A stretch of 64,000 nt of DNA from Brevibacillus reuszeri (GTDB lineage: Bacteria; Bacillota; Bacilli; Brevibacillales; Brevibacillaceae): assembly GCF_001187725.1 (NCBI RefSeq), contig NZ_LGIQ01000009.1, positions 89,493-153,492 of the forward strand, given 5' to 3'. Shown here piece after piece: positions 25,396-33,594 of this stretch (position 1 is the first letter of the stretch; every line of letters begins with the position of its first letter). A model generated the notes under the pieces. That model was not told the DNA's origin. It made no database searches and saw only the letters and a program-made list of their open reading frames with translations. The position numbers were made by a program, and so were the translations under genes.

Positions 25396-26364
25396 TCAGT
25401 CGGTATCTTTCAAAATCACATTTGGTACGAAGCGGATGTATACCAGTTCTCCAATGATCTCAACCAGTGTTTGCGTAACAATGACGGAGGTGACGATCAG
25501 ACTTGTATCCGCAGGCAAAGCAAGTGCAAAAGGTAGAACGACAAGCGAATTACGAGTGCCTCCACTAAAGATCAAGGCACGTCCTGCTTCGATGTCCAGT
25601 TGGAAGACACGTGCAAAAAAACGGGAAAGCACAGGAGTAATGAGCATAAATGCGACATAGACAGGAACCACATAGATGATCATATCGAGTGAAGCGGATA
25701 GCTTGCCAATTTGAGAGGCGACAATCACAAATAAGGTTAGCGCCATAAATGGAACCGGAAGCCACGCAGATCCGTCCATGAGCTGTTGGCCCAAGCGACC
25801 TCTTTTTGCCAACAACTGTACAGCCAAAGCGATGACCAATGGGAGCACAATGAGTGACAGGAATGCTTCAACAAAAGGTTCAACATGGACCAGTGTAGCT
25901 GCTTCTTCTCCCATAAAAAGCCACAGATACAGCGGTAACAACAGCATCTGGGTGACAAAAAGAAGGGGAGTCGCTACCAGCATAAGCTTTTCATTCCCGC
26001 GGCCAAGATATGTGAAAACAATCACATAATCAATACATGGTGTCAGGAGAACGAGGAACACGCCCAAAAGAAGAGGAGGCGAGTCAGGTAAAAATCTGGT
26101 GAGTAGCCAAACCAGGATGGGAATGGCTACATAGTTTACGGTCAGAAGTGCGTAGATGAAACGGCGATTACTCAGTGCTTCCTTTAATCGGAAAAAGGGA
26201 ATTTGTGAAAACATTCCGTACATCAGAATGCCGAGCACGACAGATATGCCCTTCACCAGAGAGGAGCTAAAATCTGTCCAGATCAATCCAAATCCGACTG
26301 CAATGACAAGTGTCAACATATACAACCAGACTTGATTGTTCTCCAATTGTTCTCTTGTGATCAT
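25396..26364 (-). CDS. ACR3/arsenical-resistance-like transporter
   Basis: A 322-residue protein with ten membrane helices of the BART superfamily. The ACR3 signature region is recognisable as LTPCIDYVIVFTYLGRGNEK, with the conserved Cys in the fourth helix, and the later FSGGTRNSLVVLPFAL fits the second half-repeat. ACR3 proteins export arsenite or antimonite. No arsR, arsC or arsD is adjacent, so the real substrate is open. The ATG follows GGGAG by seven bases on the minus strand. Confidence 0.85.
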   Translation of the reverse strand: MITREQLENNQVWLYMLTLVIAVGFGLIWTDFSSSLVKGISVVLGILMYGMFSQIPFFRLKEALSNRRFIYALLTVNYVAIPILVWLLTRFLPDSPPLLLGVFLVLLTPCIDYVIVFTYLGRGNEKLMLVATPLLFVTQMLLLPLYLWLFMGEEAATLVHVEPFVEAFLSLIVLPLVIALAVQLLAKRGRLGQQLMDGSAWLPVPFMALTLFVIVASQIGKLSASLDMIIYVVPVYVAFMLITPVLSRFFARVFQLDIEAGRALIFSGGTRNSLVVLPFALALPADTSLIVTSVIVTQTLVEIIGELVYIRFVPNVILKDTD

Positions 26365-26448
26365 GTTTTTTCTCCCTTGATGCTATATGCATAGAAATGG
26401 ATATGTTTCCATTAGAACAGAAAAACATCAAAGGGGCAATGCCGACGA

Positions 26449-26706
26449 TCACAAAGCTGTGAACAACGTACTAAACCAGGGCAAGAAATGGTAAAGCAAA
26501 AGGCATACGAGTGCGAGAATCATCATTCTCAAAAACGCATTCACAAAAAAAGCATTTGTCTTCAGAGCATGTTCAAAGATTCGCTCAAACACGAGAAAAA
26601 AGACAATGACGATCAGTGCCAACAAGGCGAAGCCAATTAAGGGTCCCATCAAGACGAGAAACACCTCCGTAGTAAACGGCTTTATCATTCCAGTGTAAAC
26701 GCTCAT
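26449..26706 (-). CDS. small membrane protein
   Basis: An 85-residue protein with two predicted helices (about 14-40 and 58-80); no known family. It starts 14 bases after the ADP-ribosylglycohydrolase stop, so it probably shares its transcript. The binding site is poor: AAAGGG overlaps the upstream stop, 17 bases from the ATG. An internal ATG at 26688 is an alternative. Confidence 0.55.
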   Translation of the reverse strand: MSVYTGMIKPFTTEVFLVLMGPLIGFALLALIVIVFFLVFERIFEHALKTNAFFVNAFLRMMILALVCLLLYHFLPWFSTLFTAL

Positions 26707-26720
26707 TTCGTGGCGGCTTT

Positions 26721-27629
26721 TTACCCTTTTAACTGTAGCTTACGAGCCATATCGAGAATCAGTTCTTTCATGGCCAAAGGCTCAATCCATCTCTCTGGGA
26801 TAGCATCGATGCCATAATGGGCACCTGCTAACTGACCATAGATGGCACCAGTCGTATCCGCATCATCGCCGAGATTAACGGCCAGCAATACCCCTTCCTC
26901 GAAGCTTTCCCCATGGTAAAAAGCCCACAAGGCTGCTTCCAACGACTTCACCACATAACCGCTACCCTGTATCTCTGGTGGATTCAAGTGTTTATAGGTC
27001 CCCTTGGAAATGTCCGCAATTTTAGGAGCAAGAGCTTCCTGTCCCCATAATGGATCGAACGTATGTGGCTGTAATAATTCTTCTTTGTCCATCCCTCGTG
27101 CAGCCGCTGCAATCATTGCTCCGAACAGCCTGCAAGCATCTACACATTCTTTGGCTGCGTGAGTAGTTCTCGAACTGAGTGCCGACCATTTGACAGCCTC
27201 TTCAAGATCATCTGAAAAATATAATGGGACCGGCGCTAGTCGCATGATTGATCCATTACCCGCAGAGTAAGGGTTATCCGATCCACAAAACGGGTCGCCA
27301 GTTCGCTCAAATTTTTGCAGCGCTTCGGCAGTTGCATTTCCAATGTCGAAGCATTCTCCTATGGAGCTTAAATGTCCATGTCGGTACCATTTCACATATC
27401 GTTCCATTTGATCGATCGGATTAAATCCATTATGAGCTATCAAGCTTTCCGAGATGCATAAGGCCATGGAAGTATCGTCTGTCCAACATCCCTTCGGCAA
27501 ATCGAATACGCCACCGCCGACCATATCTGTCACCTTTTGAAAGGTTCCAGGCTTCTTGAACTCTACCGTTGTACCGATGGCATCACCAACTGCTAAGCCA
27601 ATGAGACTGCCTTGAAAACGTGTAAGCAT
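26721..27629 (-). CDS. ADP-ribosylglycohydrolase family protein
   Basis: A 302-residue all-helical DraG-type protein. The di-metal site motifs are in place: GDAIG near residue 15, WTDDTSMAL around 49-57, and the C-terminal GDDADTTGAIYGQLAGAHYG. The family removes ADP-ribose from proteins or hydrolyses related ADP-ribosyl compounds in the cytoplasm. The target here is unknown, and no ADP-ribosyltransferase gene is in the window. GGAGGTACAT precedes the ATG. A small membrane protein gene follows directly. Confidence 0.93.
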   Translation of the reverse strand: MLTRFQGSLIGLAVGDAIGTTVEFKKPGTFQKVTDMVGGGVFDLPKGCWTDDTSMALCISESLIAHNGFNPIDQMERYVKWYRHGHLSSIGECFDIGNATAEALQKFERTGDPFCGSDNPYSAGNGSIMRLAPVPLYFSDDLEEAVKWSALSSRTTHAAKECVDACRLFGAMIAAAARGMDKEELLQPHTFDPLWGQEALAPKIADISKGTYKHLNPPEIQGSGYVVKSLEAALWAFYHGESFEEGVLLAVNLGDDADTTGAIYGQLAGAHYGIDAIPERWIEPLAMKELILDMARKLQLKG

Positions 27630-27807
27630 ATGTACCTCCTGTCAAAACGATTACGATTGCGTAGTTATTTCAAGCTGAATCTTTGGATACCTGTTAATGG
27701 AAAAATAAGGTCAGAAACAGGATACCATCTTTATGTATTTCCTCAAAGCAGTTGACATTTGAATCTTTCAACTTCGGTCATTATTTTTATAATTGGAAAT
27801 CCTGAGC

Positions 27808-27813
27808 TATAAT
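27808..27813 (+). promoter_or_regulatory. -10 element for the GNAT gene
   Basis: Perfect TATAAT 39 bases before the ATG at 27852. A TTGACA at 27752 is too far away to pair with it. Confidence 0.4.
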
Positions 27814-27851
27814 GTTGGTATCTTGATGCCAGATGAGAGTGGAGGGTGAGT

Positions 27852-28304
27852 ATGGTTACATTTCGCAAGGCAATAGCTAATGATTTGGACAAAATCGTGC
27901 AAATGCTCGCGGATGATGAATTGGGAAAGACAAGGGAGCGCTATGAAACACCCCTTCCTGACAGCTACCTGAAGGCATTTGAAGCGATTGATAAGGACCC
28001 GAATAACGAATTGATTGTAGCGTGTCTGGGTGAGGAGATTGTCGGTGTTGAGCAAATCACTTTTACTCCTTATTTGACACATCAAGGAAGCTGGAGGGCA
28101 ACGATCGAAGGCGTTCGAACAGCTTCCTCAGAAAGGGGAAAAGGGCTTGGAAGCCAGCTAATCCTCTGGGCTGTTGAACGTGCAAAGGAGCGGGGCTGTC
28201 ATATTGTTCAGCTCACCACCGATAAAAAGCGGCCAGATGCGCTGCGCTTTTATGAACGATTGGGATTTATCGCGACACATGAAGGGTTAAAAATGAAGCT
28301 GTGA
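27852..28304 (+). CDS. GNAT-family N-acetyltransferase
   Basis: A 150-residue acetyltransferase. The acetyl-CoA loop appears as SERGKGLGSQLI (R/QxxGxG/A) around residue 97, and the C-terminal motif B is ALRFYERLGF. It starts with the FRKAIANDLDKI segment usual for single-domain GNAT proteins that act on amines or amino compounds. ATG 27852 is chosen because GGAGGG precedes it by about six bases. It is monocistronic and closed by the terminator shared with the RidA gene. Confidence 0.88.
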   Translation: MVTFRKAIANDLDKIVQMLADDELGKTRERYETPLPDSYLKAFEAIDKDPNNELIVACLGEEIVGVEQITFTPYLTHQGSWRATIEGVRTASSERGKGLGSQLILWAVERAKERGCHIVQLTTDKKRPDALRFYERLGFIATHEGLKMKL

Positions 28305-28335
28305 TTCACCGAATAAAATGGCATGATGGAAACAA

Positions 28336-28363
28336 GAAAGGCGGCCTTTTCGCCGCCTCTTCC
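28336..28363. terminator. bidirectional terminator
   Basis: AGGCGGC/GCCGCCT stem with a 6-base loop between the converging GNAT and RidA genes. Confidence 0.75.
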
Positions 28364-28752
28364 TATTTTCGCGCTGCCCACGCTTCTACTTCTACTTTTA
28401 TGGCAGGCTGAGCCAAAGCAGAGACATAGGCAAGAGTCGTAGGTGGAGGGTTGCCACCATGGAACTCGTTCCATATAGCCATAAACTGTGCTCTGTCTGG
28501 TGACTCTGTAAACCAGAAGTTTATTTTGAGAATCGCTTCGGGGGTTACCCCTTCGCTTTTTAACAGGTTTTCTACGTTAGCTAGTGCGTTGCGGAATTGC
28601 TCCTCAACCTTCTCTGGTACATTTCCCTCTGGATCAGCCCCAATTTGTCCGGCTAGAAATAATAAGTCAGCATCTCTGGGCAAGATGGAGAGGTGGCTGT
28701 AAGCGCCAATCGGAGGAGCTACCGTCTCAGGAGTTTTGCGGGTCACTTTCAT
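28363..28752 (-). CDS. RidA/YjgF/Rid-family protein
   Basis: A 129-residue trimeric-fold protein. GAYSHL near residue 17, FLAGQIGADPEG and the NALANVENLL helix are family hallmarks. In active RidA enamine/imine deaminases an Arg lies in the strand after the PxR-type motif; here the corresponding region is NPPPTTLAYVSAL with Thr, so that Arg is missing. It may belong to a Rid subgroup without deaminase activity. ATG 28752 has AGGAGGTAG eight bases upstream. Confidence 0.88.
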   Translation of the reverse strand: MKVTRKTPETVAPPIGAYSHLSILPRDADLLFLAGQIGADPEGNVPEKVEEQFRNALANVENLLKSEGVTPEAILKINFWFTESPDRAQFMAIWNEFHGGNPPPTTLAYVSALAQPAIKVEVEAWAARK

Positions 28753-28950
28753 CAAATTCTACCTCCTACTACATGTAATTGGAGGATTATACCATCTATC
28801 ATCTGTTTTCGCAATATTTCGAGTGATTCGTGCGGTTGAAACGTTTGACATAGAATGACATGCTGGTAAAGAGCGAAATAGTCGTGATAGAATCCAGTTG
28901 AGTGTTACCAAACGAGGAAGATTTTTAGATGATGGAAGGGGAGAAAAGCC

Positions 28951-29121
28951 ATGGCGATTTCAATGGATGATCTGGAACTATCCTGCTGGGAGTGCAAGGG
29001 AAAGGGAACGATCATGAATGACGACAAACAGCAAATAGCGTGTCCGAAATGCGAAGGGAAGGGCACTGTTTTAACAGCTCAAGGACAGACGCTACTGCAT
29101 TTCATTAAAAAACATCTATAG
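28951..29121 (+). CDS. rtpA: anti-TRAP-like zinc protein (RtpA family)
   Basis: A 56-residue protein too short for many gene callers. It matches B. subtilis anti-TRAP along its length: an ISMDDLELSC start, CxxC at 12-15, CPKCEGKG at 31-38, then VLTAQGQTLLHFIKKHL at the end. Anti-TRAP folds around one Zn via two CxxC pairs and blocks the tryptophan-sensing protein TRAP. The loop between Cys pairs is about five residues longer than I recall for RtpA. GGAAGGGGAG precedes the ATG. No T-box or trp leader is visible upstream. A terminator follows. Confidence 0.85.
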   Translation: MAISMDDLELSCWECKGKGTIMNDDKQQIACPKCEGKGTVLTAQGQTLLHFIKKHL

Positions 29122-29162
29122 GTTTGTTCGTACCATTGGTTGGGTTATGGCAAGATGCAGGG

Positions 29163-29190
29163 AGCGACAGCTTTTACCTGTCGCTTTGTT
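29163..29190 (+). terminator. intrinsic terminator
   Basis: AGCGACAG/CTGTCGCT stem, 7-base loop, TTTGTTG, 40 bases after the anti-TRAP-like gene. Confidence 0.8.
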
Positions 29191-29226
29191 GTTAGTTGAA
29201 ACGTCTCCAGCTAGAAAGAATTTCAT

Positions 29227-29259
29227 TTGCATGTTCGCATGTTGTTCGCGTATAATACA
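29227..29259 (+). promoter_or_regulatory. promoter paralogous to the YolD-operon promoter
   Basis: TTGCAT, 18-bp spacer and TATAAT (29251-29256), with two GTTCG boxes 11 bases apart in the spacer. It matches the promoter at 40278-40310 at 26 of 33 positions. No ORF follows directly; a GGAGTGGTAGT block at 29308 also matches the other locus. The rest of 29122-29461 shows no gene. Confidence 0.6.
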
Positions 29260-29461
29260 GAACTACTTGTAAACTAGAGTGACGCTTTCGGTTAATATGT
29301 TTAAATTGGAGTGGTAGTCAGGAATAAAACGTACGTGGCTGCCACTTTTTGATTTATAGAACCCATTGGCTGAATAATTCGAAAAGTAATCACAACCTCC
29401 AGGGGTTTCCACACATTTCCTGTTGTACATTAATATGAGATACAAATTAGGAGGTGTCTAT

Positions 29462-30391
29462 ATGGCAGAGTTTTTTATTCACCCAGATCGTTCAACTCTG
29501 CACGGTTCTTTTTCAAAGGAGTTCACTCCAATAGTATCAATCAATTCGGGTGACACCGTTCGCTTTGAGACTATTGACGCCGGGTGGAATACTGGTCCAT
29601 TTCAATTAGACGGTGTAAGAGAGAAATTCTGCGAGAGAGATCATCCACAAGACAGCGGACATGCCTTGATCGGACCTATCTACATTAATGGAGCAAAAGA
29701 AGGAAAAACCTTGGCTATTCGTATAAACGATATTAAGACCGGTAATTGGGGCTGGAGTAGCGGAGGTGGATTCCCGAATATTATTAACAAAAGATTGGGT
29801 CTTCACGAGGGACCAGAGTATGTTTTGATGTGGGAGTTAGATGCTTCTAACAATTTAGGGATTAGTAACAAAGGGCATAAAATACAGCTCAAGCCCTTTA
29901 TGGGTATTATGGGCATGCCTCCAAATGAAGAAGGGATACACTCCACTTACCCTCCGAGGTTCTGTGGAGGGAATATTGATTGTAAAGAACTTGTACCTGG
30001 CAGTATTTTATACTTACCCATAGCAGTAGAAGGTGGCCTTTTTTCAGTGGGTGACGGTCATGCTGTTCAAGGTGATGGAGAGGTATCCAGTCCAGCTCTC
30101 GAATGCCCAATGCAGTTAGTCGATTTAACTTTCACAGTACTTGATCAATGCTTATCTTTCCCAAGAGCAGAGACTCCCCTTAAGAGAATTACCTTTGGAT
30201 TCCATGAAGATGTACATGAGGCAGCGATGATTGCCTTAGAGGGAATGCTTGATTGGATGCAGGAGTTGTATAGTTTTGAGCGAAAAGAAGCGTTAAATTT
30301 GGCAAGCCTTCTTGTTGACTTGCGTATTACTCAACTAGTCAATGGCGTTAACGGTGTACACGCCTTATTATCCAAAGAAGCCGTTCTATAA
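29462..30391 (+). CDS. acetamidase/formamidase family protein
   Basis: A 309-residue protein of the FmdA_AmdA family. Visible features are the N-terminal HPDRSTLHGSFSKEF, GHALIGPIYINGAK, the GGNIDCKELVPGSILYLP strand and FSVGDGHAVQGDGEVS, the central metal/active-site segment. It should hydrolyse short amides to acid and ammonia. ATG 29462 follows AGGAGGTGTC. The gene is somewhat AT-rich and stands alone between an orphan SOS-like promoter and two small regulatory-type ORFs. Confidence 0.92.
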   Translation: MAEFFIHPDRSTLHGSFSKEFTPIVSINSGDTVRFETIDAGWNTGPFQLDGVREKFCERDHPQDSGHALIGPIYINGAKEGKTLAIRINDIKTGNWGWSSGGGFPNIINKRLGLHEGPEYVLMWELDASNNLGISNKGHKIQLKPFMGIMGMPPNEEGIHSTYPPRFCGGNIDCKELVPGSILYLPIAVEGGLFSVGDGHAVQGDGEVSSPALECPMQLVDLTFTVLDQCLSFPRAETPLKRITFGFHEDVHEAAMIALEGMLDWMQELYSFERKEALNLASLLVDLRITQLVNGVNGVHALLSKEAVL

Positions 30392-30531
30392 ATAATAAAT
30401 TATTTAACAGAACTTATGTATGAATAGTTAAGCAAAAAAGGCTACTGTATGACTGATATGCTCCTCTTTAAGTAGACTGGTTGCTTTGAACAGCTCATGG
30501 TCTTTCTACTAGCAGGTTGATAGTTTATTAA

Positions 30532-30583
30532 AAAGAGGTATTCAAGAACGTCTTTTTTCGTTCCTGAATATCTCTTTACTTTT
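30532..30583. terminator. terminator-like hairpin
   Basis: Nineteen-base arms (30532-30550 and 30559-30577) pair almost completely around an AT loop, followed by ACTTTTCC. Likely ends the acetamidase transcript. Confidence 0.65.
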
Positions 30584-30835
30584 CCAATTAGATTTCTAAG
30601 TACATATGCGATTACATATAGTTCTTTAGATTTGTAGTAAAGAACTACAGAAATACTTTTTTTCCTTGAATAAAAAGTTGCGAACCCACGTTCCTATCCG
30701 ATAAAATGTAATTATCATTATCTACAATAGAAAGTCATGTGACACATGATAATTTCCTTCTTGATTTAGCTATCTTAGAATCAGTTTAGTAATTAATTCT
30801 AGATAACATACGTTCTATATCGGAGGCGAACAACA
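30584..30835. other. AT-rich intergenic leader
   Basis: No supported gene. It contains an inverted repeat AGTTCTTTA/TAAAGAACT (about 30630-30657) and AT-rich promoter-like sequence before the GGAGGCG site of the next gene. A Fur-like ATTATCATTATC is too partial to call. Confidence 0.4.
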
Positions 30836-31051
30836 TTGAACAAAGAAATACTCCGTGCCATAAAACACCACCAGCATATTCGAATCATTTATGTAGGCCG
30901 AGATGGTCAAACAACGATGCGCGTGATAAGGCCGTTGGCGATTGAGGGAGAACGATTGAAAGTATACTGTCTCACCCGAAATGGACCAAGGGTGTTTTCC
31001 CTCAGCAATCTGCTTGCGATCGAGCCAGTGGTGAACGACCATGTTGTCTGA
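30836..31051 (+). CDS. small WYL-domain-like protein
   Basis: A 71-residue beta-rich protein resembling an isolated WYL domain: IRAIKHHQHIRIIYVG start, a central RPLAIEGERLKVYCLTRN (the YC replaces WYL/YxC) and RVFSLSNLLAIEP end. WYL domains bind nucleic acid or nucleotide ligands in stress regulators. It begins with TTG 30836, seven bases after GGAGGCG, and overlaps the next ORF by 11 bases. Short WYL-like proteins accompany YolD/Y-family polymerase operons in Bacillales. Confidence 0.65.
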   Translation: MNKEILRAIKHHQHIRIIYVGRDGQTTMRVIRPLAIEGERLKVYCLTRNGPRVFSLSNLLAIEPVVNDHVV

Positions 31052-31259
31052 TATAGAGCGAAAAGTTCTTCGCGTCATTGCCAACTATTCGGCAGGACGC
31101 AGGAGGACACCGACCGTTCAGGAATTATGCACGAAGACAGGGCGCTTACGTGGCGGTATCTTGATAGTTTTGGAAGAGCTCGCCAAAGAAAAGTATATTG
31201 AGTGGAACCGGGCTGCGCCTGATGAAATGAAGGTATTGGAAGCTTGGGAAAGAAAGTAA
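31041..31259 (+). CDS. LexA-like DNA-binding-domain protein
   Basis: A 72-residue protein resembling the N-terminal winged helix of LexA (LSDIERKVLRVIANYSAG, then RTPTVQELCTKTGRLRGGILIVLEELAKEKYI). It has no peptidase domain and so cannot self-cleave. The ATG lies inside the end of the WYL-like gene with an 11-base overlap, which implies coupling. It may be a small regulator or a relic. Confidence 0.6.
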   Translation: MLSDIERKVLRVIANYSAGRRRTPTVQELCTKTGRLRGGILIVLEELAKEKYIEWNRAAPDEMKVLEAWERK

Positions 31260-31364
31260 GGAGCTATAACAAGCAATAATGTAGAAAAAATCGGTGCGAA
31301 AACGTATGGATCAACGAGAAAACGGGCATATTGGATTTCAAACACTGTTAACAACCTTTTTCAA

Positions 31365-31393
31365 CCCCCGTCTCTAGCGGGGGCTTTTTTGTG
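31365..31393 (+). terminator. intrinsic terminator
   Basis: CCCCCG/CGGGGG stem with a 7-base loop, then CTTTTTTG. Confidence 0.88.
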
Positions 31394-31466
31394 TTGACTC
31401 TCCCCTTTACTGGAAAGTTATACTCCTAAAGACGAGAGAAATACATGCAAACAAGGAGAGGAAGCG

Positions 31467-32282
31467 ATGTTTAAAATTGGCGAGTTTTCGAAGATCAGCC
31501 AAGTGTCCGTTAAGACACTGCGCTATTACGATCAGTTGAATTTGCTCAAGCCTGATCATATCGACCAATTCACCGGGTACCGGTATTTCTCTGCTGACCA
31601 AATGTTTCAGCTCCATCGTATTTTGGCCTTTAAAGAGCTGGGCTTCTCATTGGATCAGATTCGCCAGATGCTGGGAGAACAAATTCCGCTTGAGCAAATC
31701 AGAGGAATGTTTCGAATCAAGAAAAATGAGATTCAGACCAATCTGGATAGAGAAGCAGCGAAGCTTGCGCGGATTACAGAACGTCTGTGCTTTATTGAAA
31801 AAGAAGGCAAAGATTTGACATCACAGGATGTCATTCTAAAAGAGGTAGAGTCCCAGCTTATCGTCTCTTGTCGCCAAAGGATGCCCTTTACGCAAATTCC
31901 TTCGCTTTTTAAGCAGTTGGATCACTTCATAGGAAGTGCCGGGGGAGCCTCCCAGACGCAGATGGTAATCTGGCACGGATGCGAGGAATGCGAAGAGGAT
32001 ATGGATATTGAAGTGGCTCGCTTGCTCACTCATCCGATACAGGCCCAGCCTCCTTATACGGTCCAAAGATTGCCTGAGGCTCCGATGATGGCAACCCTTA
32101 TCCATCATTGCAGTACGATCAGTCGCTGCACAGCAAGTACAGAATTGGCGATGTGGATCGAGAAAAACGGATATCGCATGAAAGAGGATGAGCCGCGCCG
32201 AGAAGTCTGTCTTCCTCATAAGAAATTCGCAGATCCAAATTCTTATGTGGCTGAGCTTCAGATTGCGGTGGAAAGAGCTTGA
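31467..32282 (+). CDS. MerR-family regulator with GyrI-like effector domain
   Basis: A 271-residue regulator. The winged helix at 1-70 (KIGEFSKISQVSVKTLRYYDQLNLL) and dimer helix at 75-115 are typical of BmrR/MerR multidrug regulators. The C-terminal half (about 120-270) reads as a SOUL/GyrI-like ligand-binding domain (LKEVESQLIVSCRQRMPFTQIPSLF). It has an unusual acidic Cys stretch (GCEECEEDMD). GAGAGGAAGCG precedes the ATG. The MFS exporter begins 30 bases downstream and is the obvious target. Confidence 0.9.
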   Translation: MFKIGEFSKISQVSVKTLRYYDQLNLLKPDHIDQFTGYRYFSADQMFQLHRILAFKELGFSLDQIRQMLGEQIPLEQIRGMFRIKKNEIQTNLDREAAKLARITERLCFIEKEGKDLTSQDVILKEVESQLIVSCRQRMPFTQIPSLFKQLDHFIGSAGGASQTQMVIWHGCEECEEDMDIEVARLLTHPIQAQPPYTVQRLPEAPMMATLIHHCSTISRCTASTELAMWIEKNGYRMKEDEPRREVCLPHKKFADPNSYVAELQIAVERA

Positions 32283-32312
32283 CGATTCGTTCGGATGGAA
32301 AGGTGATTTAAT

Positions 32313-33515
32313 TTGATAAAACAGCAGAAGCTTCTGGTCTTGAATTTATTTTTGTTGACCTTCGTTCTGGGGACCAGTGAGTTTGTTATAGTGGGGTTGT
32401 TGAGTGAGATGGCAACCGACCTACAAATCGCCATTTCTACTGCTGGTGCCCTGGTGTCAGCATTTGCCTTGGCGTTTGCGATTGGTACGCCCATCTTGAC
32501 GGCTCTATTTAGTCAATTTTCCAAGTATCCATTAATGCTTACTCTGATTTTAATATTTATCGCAGGCAACATCCTGACGGCTTTATCAGGTTCATATGCC
32601 CTGCTTCTCGTTTCAAGAATTGTGACAGCAGTCGTTACGGGAGTTTTGATTGCGCTTGCGATGGCGGTTGCTAGTGAAACAGTGTCGGCCGAATACAGAG
32701 GCATGGCGATTTCAACGATCTTTACGGGCTTTACCATCGCCAGCGTGATCGGTGTTCCTCTAGGTACTACCATCGGACAATGGGCAGGGTGGCAGATGGC
32801 CTTTTGGTTTACCACTATATTGGGAGTGGTTTCCTTCATCGCAAGCTCAGCGACAATACCTAAGGGACTGAAAGGAACGAAGAGCTCACTTCTAAACCAA
32901 ATCAGATTAGTAACGAATTTGCGTATGATTCTGGCTTTTTTTATTCCTGCTCTCAGCATTGGAGCCACTTATACTGTATATACGTATTTAACTCCCTTGC
33001 TTCAGCAAGTGCTTTATATCCAGGACCAGTACGTTAGCCTCGTTTTTTTGCTGTACGGGGTTGTATCGGTCTTCAGTACATTGATTGGTGGGAAAATAGC
33101 TAAGAGAAACGGGTTGGGCAAACTTCGCTTTATATTTCTCATTCAAGCTTGTATTCTCGCTTCCTTTTACGTGTCAACAAGCTCGATTGTCATGGGACTT
33201 TTAAGTATATCTTGCATGGCTTTGGTTATTTACATGTTGAGCTCCACCATGCAATTGTATTTCATTGATCTGGCAGACAAGTATTTTCCGTCGGCAAGGG
33301 ACTTGGCTTCATCATTAACCCCCGTATCCGTCAATATTGGTATTGCGATTGGCTCCGCACTTGGCGGATTCGTCACAACGAAAATGAATCTGATCGATGT
33401 TTCCTTGATGGGAGGAAGTGTAGCGATTCTAGCTTCATTGCTGACTTTTATCAGCTATCACTTGGATAAGAAGAAAACGGTTGGATATGAGGGGACTTCA
33501 TCACTAGATAGGTAG
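32313..33515 (+). CDS. MFS efflux transporter (AraJ/YdhP type)
   Basis: A 400-residue protein with twelve helices of the drug:H+ antiporter-1 group. The start LFLLTFVLGTSEFVIVGLLSEMA and the helix-5 motif GVPLGTTIGQWAGW are typical of the AraJ/YdhP/sugar-efflux branch. The TTG start at 32313 is supported by AAAGGTGA nine bases upstream. It is the second gene of an operon with the MerR regulator, which suggests ligand-induced efflux. A strong terminator follows. Confidence 0.9.
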   Translation: MIKQQKLLVLNLFLLTFVLGTSEFVIVGLLSEMATDLQIAISTAGALVSAFALAFAIGTPILTALFSQFSKYPLMLTLILIFIAGNILTALSGSYALLLVSRIVTAVVTGVLIALAMAVASETVSAEYRGMAISTIFTGFTIASVIGVPLGTTIGQWAGWQMAFWFTTILGVVSFIASSATIPKGLKGTKSSLLNQIRLVTNLRMILAFFIPALSIGATYTVYTYLTPLLQQVLYIQDQYVSLVFLLYGVVSVFSTLIGGKIAKRNGLGKLRFIFLIQACILASFYVSTSSIVMGLLSISCMALVIYMLSSTMQLYFIDLADKYFPSARDLASSLTPVSVNIGIAIGSALGGFVTTKMNLIDVSLMGGSVAILASLLTFISYHLDKKKTVGYEGTSSLDR

Positions 33516-33545
33516 TACTGTATCCTCTGAGCAATAGAAAAAAGG

Positions 33546-33588
33546 GGCAGTCATGGACGTCAATCCTTCGTCCATGACTGCCTATTTA
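33546..33588. terminator. bidirectional terminator
   Basis: Perfect 14-bp stem GGCAGTCATGGACG/CGTCCATGACTGCC with a 9-base loop between the converging MFS and ileS genes. Confidence 0.9.
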
Positions 33589-33594
33589 TGTGGA

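Noticed and set aside
30708-30760. Fur-box-like ATTATCATTATC before the WYL-like gene
   Set aside because: Only about half of the 19-bp consensus is present, and the region is AT-rich enough for chance matches.
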